A DNA stretch of 8,752 nt from positions 1 through 8,752 of the forward strand of contig CALCXK010000021.1 of assembly GCA_937905835.1 (NCBI GenBank), given 5' to 3'. The notes beneath the pieces are model-generated. The model was not told the origin of the DNA and ran no database searches. It saw only the letters and a list, made by a program, of their open reading frames with translations. Shown one piece after another: positions 7,044 through 8,752 of this stretch. The stretch is from an uncultured Ilumatobacter sp. GTDB lineage: Bacteria; Actinomycetota; Acidimicrobiia; Acidimicrobiales; Ilumatobacteraceae. The translations under genes and the position numbers were made by a program. Positions within the stretch are counted from its first letter, which is position 1. Each line of letters starts with the position of its first letter.

Positions 7044-7499
7044 TCAGTGGGTAACGGTGTTGCCGGGTCGGCTCGCAATGGCCGACTGGGTGAAGGTCTC
7101 GTCGCAGTGCCAGCAGACGAATGCCTGGTCAAGCGGTTCTCCGCATGCCTCGTGCACGAGCACGGTGGGCGGCTCGTCGTGGTTGATCCACTCGTCACCC
7201 CAGCGCATCAGCGCAACCAGGGTCGGCGACAGAGCAGCGCCCATCGGCGTGAGCCGATACTCGTAACGGGGCGGGCGTTCGCAGTACAGACGGCGTTCGA
7301 GCACACCGGCCACGACCAGCCGTTTCAGACGTTCGGTCAACACCGGGCGAGCGATGTCGAGGTCGCGACGGAAATCGTCGAACCGTCTGACTCCACGAAA
7401 CGCGTCGCGCATGATCAGAATGGTCCAACGGTCACCGAGCACGTCGAGGCTCGCCTGAATCGAGCACGCTCGATCGGCGGTGTTCTCGCTGTCGTCCAT
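7044..7499 (-). CDS. HxlR-family winged-helix transcriptional regulator
   Basis: A 151-residue DNA-binding regulator. The HxlR signature runs from residue 12: CSIQASLDVLGDRWTILIMR, then RRFDDFRRDLDIA and the recognition region RPVLTERLKRLVVAGVLERR (51-70), followed by a wing ending RYEYRLTP. Cys12 is at the position used as a redox or thiol sensor in some HxlR-family proteins. The C-terminus holds further cysteines, EACGEP (C119) and CWHC (C129, C132), as in actinobacterial members with a small zinc-ribbon-like tail. The ATG at 7497-7499 was chosen because homologues begin a few residues before this Cys and because a promoter-like sequence ends just upstream; the open frame continues to 7649 through unrelated sequence. 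It stands 27 bp before fbiC, so control of the fbiC-ribA unit and of itself is a reasonable inference, but the ligand is unknown. Confidence 0.92.
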   Translation of the reverse strand: MDDSENTADRACSIQASLDVLGDRWTILIMRDAFRGVRRFDDFRRDLDIARPVLTERLKRLVVAGVLERRLYCERPPRYEYRLTPMGAALSPTLVALMRWGDEWINHDEPPTVLVHEACGEPLDQAFVCWHCDETFTQSAIASRPGNTVTH

Positions 7500-7505
7500 T
7501 GCCCC

Positions 7506-7534
7506 ACCATAGGTGAGTTCGGAATCAAAACCAA
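7506..7534 (-). promoter_or_regulatory. Putative promoter of the hxlR-fbiC-ribA unit
   Basis: On the minus strand, TTGGTT (7529-7534) and TATGGT (7506-7511) are separated by 17 bases. The -10-like hexamer ends 6 bases before the regulator ATG at 7499, so transcription would begin at or next to the start codon and the message would be leaderless. The -35 region overlaps the last codons of the dinB remnant. Confidence 0.4.
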
Positions 7535-7722
7535 GTCGGTCCGTTTCGAGAACCAACTCTGGACTCGAACGGCAGCGCCATTTGCACTGTCGACTCGTTC
7601 TCCAGATTGCCGACCGAGGCACCGAGCAATGTGATGGTTCGACCGACACGATCTGCTGAGCGCATTCGGCGGGTGATGTGGTCGCTGATGCCGCGCGGGA
7701 TCACTTCGAGTTCGGCGATCCC
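7525..7722 (-). pseudogene. dinB: Degenerate C-terminal fragment of DNA polymerase IV (DinB)
   Basis: The minus-strand frame over these bases reads like the end of a Y-family polymerase little-finger domain: AELEVIPRGISDHITRRMRS, then VGRTITL, then LGASVGNL and QMALPF before the TGA at 7525. In intact DinB proteins the GRTxTL strand and the LGVSVxNL strand are separated by roughly 50-60 residues (containing the FxxxTRSHT motif); here they abut near 7626/7627, pointing to an internal deletion. QMALPF resembles the sliding-clamp-binding tail. Codon third positions in this frame are strongly G/C over about 7660-7722, unlike the plus-strand frame through the same bases. The palm, fingers and thumb are absent, because the amidase gene occupies the bases upstream. 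Identification is from motif memory, not from alignment. The upstream boundary is approximate. Confidence 0.55.
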
Positions 7723-7759
7723 GCCATGGGCAGAATCCGGGTCATCTACGCTGTGCGAT

Positions 7760-8578
7760 GTGTGCAGGCAATGCGACGGCGACTTTCCGAAATCAGCCCT
7801 CAGCCGGAGGGCACTCATCGCCGGTGGCCTTGCCGCCGGAACCGCTGGAGTGCTCGGCATTGCGACACAGGCGAGCGGAGCAACGCAAGCGAGCGGAGCG
7901 CTGCTGTCTGCTGCGGTCACGGTTGCACCGGGCTTGGACATTCTGCCCCGAGATGCCTGGGGTGCCGATCTGGCGCCGAAGGGCCCGATGGGCGTCGAAG
8001 ACGTTCGTTTCCTGCTGGTCCATCACACGTCTTCTCCGAACAACTACCGCGGGACTCAACGCGACCTCATTCGAATCGCCTACGCATTCCATACCGGGCC
8101 GGCGAAGCGCTGGAACGACGTTGCCTACAACTTCTTCATTGGCCAAGACGGCACCGTGTGGGAAGGCCGCGCCGGGTCACTCGATGGCCCGGTCGAGGCG
8201 TCAGCTTCCGGTGGCAGCCAAGGCTTCGCTCAGCTGGTGTGCCTGCTCGGTGACTTTACTGACTTCACCCCGCCCGCTGCGATGCAAGACAGCCTCGTCC
8301 ACCTCCTTGCCCACCTCGCACACCGCTACGACCTCAGTACGTGGAAGGACGCTCGGGCACAGTTCAACTCGCGCGGCTCCGACAGATGGAAAGCCGGCAG
8401 TTTCATCGAGACCCCAACGATCTCTGGCCACCGCGACATGACCTACACGGCCTGCCCCGGCGAAGCCGCATACCGCCTTCTGCCAGAGTGGCGCCGGCGC
8501 GTCCACCCACTCGTTCAGGCAGCACGCAAACAGCCAGGCCTACAGCGCGCTGAACGACTCAGCCTCGAAGCCCCTTGA
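7760..8578 (+). CDS. Tat-exported PGRP/N-acetylmuramoyl-L-alanine amidase-like protein
   Basis: A zinc amidase of the Amidase_2/PGRP fold, expected to cut the bond between muramic acid and L-alanine in peptidoglycan outside the cell. From the GTG at 7760 it has 272 residues. A twin-arginine signal SRRALI (15-20) precedes an Ala/Gly-rich hydrophobic core. The catalytic domain starts at ILPRDAWGA (61-69); zinc ligands are in VHHTSS (H88 or H89), GHRD (H224) and TACPGE (C232). YNFFIGQDGTVWEGRAG (123-139) is the family core and QLVCLLGDF follows. The start is uncertain: the frame is open from TTG 7607, with ATGs at 7634, 7676 and 7688, but those bases carry the dinB remnant on the other strand, and GTG 7760 gives a normal 15-residue n-region and has TACGCT (7747-7752) 7 bases upstream. 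No Shine-Dalgarno is visible. Confidence 0.88.
   Translation: MCRQCDGDFPKSALSRRALIAGGLAAGTAGVLGIATQASGATQASGALLSAAVTVAPGLDILPRDAWGADLAPKGPMGVEDVRFLLVHHTSSPNNYRGTQRDLIRIAYAFHTGPAKRWNDVAYNFFIGQDGTVWEGRAGSLDGPVEASASGGSQGFAQLVCLLGDFTDFTPPAAMQDSLVHLLAHLAHRYDLSTWKDARAQFNSRGSDRWKAGSFIETPTISGHRDMTYTACPGEAAYRLLPEWRRRVHPLVQAARKQPGLQRAERLSLEAP
7865..7900 (+). repeat. 18-bp in-frame duplication (TQASGA twice)
   Basis: Two adjacent 18-bp units differing at three third-codon positions encode TQASGA twice, just after the Tat hydrophobic core of the amidase. They probably lengthen the segment around the signal-peptide cleavage site. Confidence 0.7.
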
Positions 8579-8592
8579 CCAGCCGCCAAAAA

Positions 8593-8637
8593 GAACATAT
8601 GATCGTTCGAACCTTTTTCTACGAACACCTGTATACT
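8593..8637 (+). promoter_or_regulatory. SOS-like (LexA) motifs and promoter of the right-edge gene
   Basis: GAAC-N8-GTTC (8593-8608) continues into the palindrome GTTCGAAC (8605-8612). Removing the four bases ATCG at 8602-8605 would leave a canonical actinobacterial SOS box of the form GAAC-N4-GTTC. A second half-matching element, CGAACACCTGTAT (8622-8634), overlaps a strong -10 hexamer TATACT (8632-8637). The hexamer ends 5 bases before the ATG at 8643, so the message would be leaderless. LexA control is inferred from motif likeness and from the known SOS regulation of mycobacterial 13E12 genes. Confidence 0.45.
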
Positions 8638-8642
8638 TAAAT

Positions 8643-8752
8643 ATGTCATCGACCACCGAGTTGGAGTGCGACCTCAATGTTGAGGTCGACATCTCGGTCA
8701 ACGACATTGTTGGCGTGCTCAACTCCCAGCATGCGGCGCTGGTTGATCGGGT
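8643..8752 (+). CDS. N-terminus of a probable DUF222/13E12-type HNH protein (cut by window)
   Basis: Only 36 codons are visible, beginning MSSTTELECDLNVEVD and continuing VGVLNSQHAALVDR. The LNxxHAxLVD pattern is like the N-terminal helix of DUF222 proteins, the usual partner of a C-terminal HNH nuclease domain in actinobacterial 13E12-repeat genes. The SOS-like promoter and absent leader fit that family. The ATG has no ribosome site; it is taken from the position of TATACT and the lack of a stop to the window end. The evidence is too short for certainty and the nuclease domain is outside the window. Confidence 0.45.
   Translation, partial: MSSTTELECDLNVEVDISVNDIVGVLNSQHAALVDR
8669..8688. 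repeat. Perfect 9-bp inverted repeat in early codons
   Basis: CGACCTCAA, two-base centre TG, TTGAGGTCG. It lies 26 bases after the A of the ATG and encodes part of CDLNVEVD. In RNA it would form a stable hairpin near the 5' end; in DNA it could be a protein-binding dyad. Confidence 0.65.

Noticed and set aside
7500..7649. Longer N-terminus for the HxlR regulator
   Set aside because: The residues are unrelated to the family, and the region reads as the dinB relic in another frame and holds the likely promoter.

Overview
The window comes from a high-GC actinomycete. The best guess is class Acidimicrobiia (Ilumatobacter-like), judged from the compact RibD, the single-chain FbiC, the 13E12-like gene edge and the many starts without a Shine-Dalgarno sequence. 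No database search was possible, so this placement is inference. Almost all of the window is coding. No tRNA, rRNA, CRISPR array or insertion sequence was seen, and no gene-free stretch exceeds 300 bases.

Layout from left to right: the N-terminal 363 residues of an acyl-CoA dehydrogenase of the ACAD10/11 type run off the left edge (minus). A divergent M14 metallopeptidase lipoprotein, MpaA-like, follows (plus). Next is a convergent FMN nitroreductase (minus), with a 15-bp tandem repeat at the junction. Then come ribD (plus) and, convergent to it, the minus-strand run hxlR-like regulator > fbiC > ribA. A degenerate C-terminal piece of a dinB (DNA polymerase IV) gene sits upstream of the regulator. 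Further right is a Tat-exported PGRP/amidase (plus), and at the right edge the first 36 codons of a probable DUF222/13E12-type gene behind an SOS-like promoter.

The core is metabolic. RibA (GTP cyclohydrolase II) and RibD make the early riboflavin intermediates. FbiC takes the RibD-pathway product 5-amino-6-ribitylaminouracil together with tyrosine to build F0, the deazaflavin core of coenzyme F420. fbiC and ribA overlap by 4 bases (GTGA), which ties precursor supply to F420 synthesis. The HxlR-type regulator 27 bp upstream may control the unit. The FMN nitroreductase beside ribD is a flavin consumer. The two cell-wall hydrolases are not obviously linked to this pathway.

Points worth a second look are the internally deleted dinB remnant, the split SOS box with a leaderless promoter at the right edge, the repeated pattern of -10-like hexamers placed just before start codons, and the shortened RibD reductase domain.
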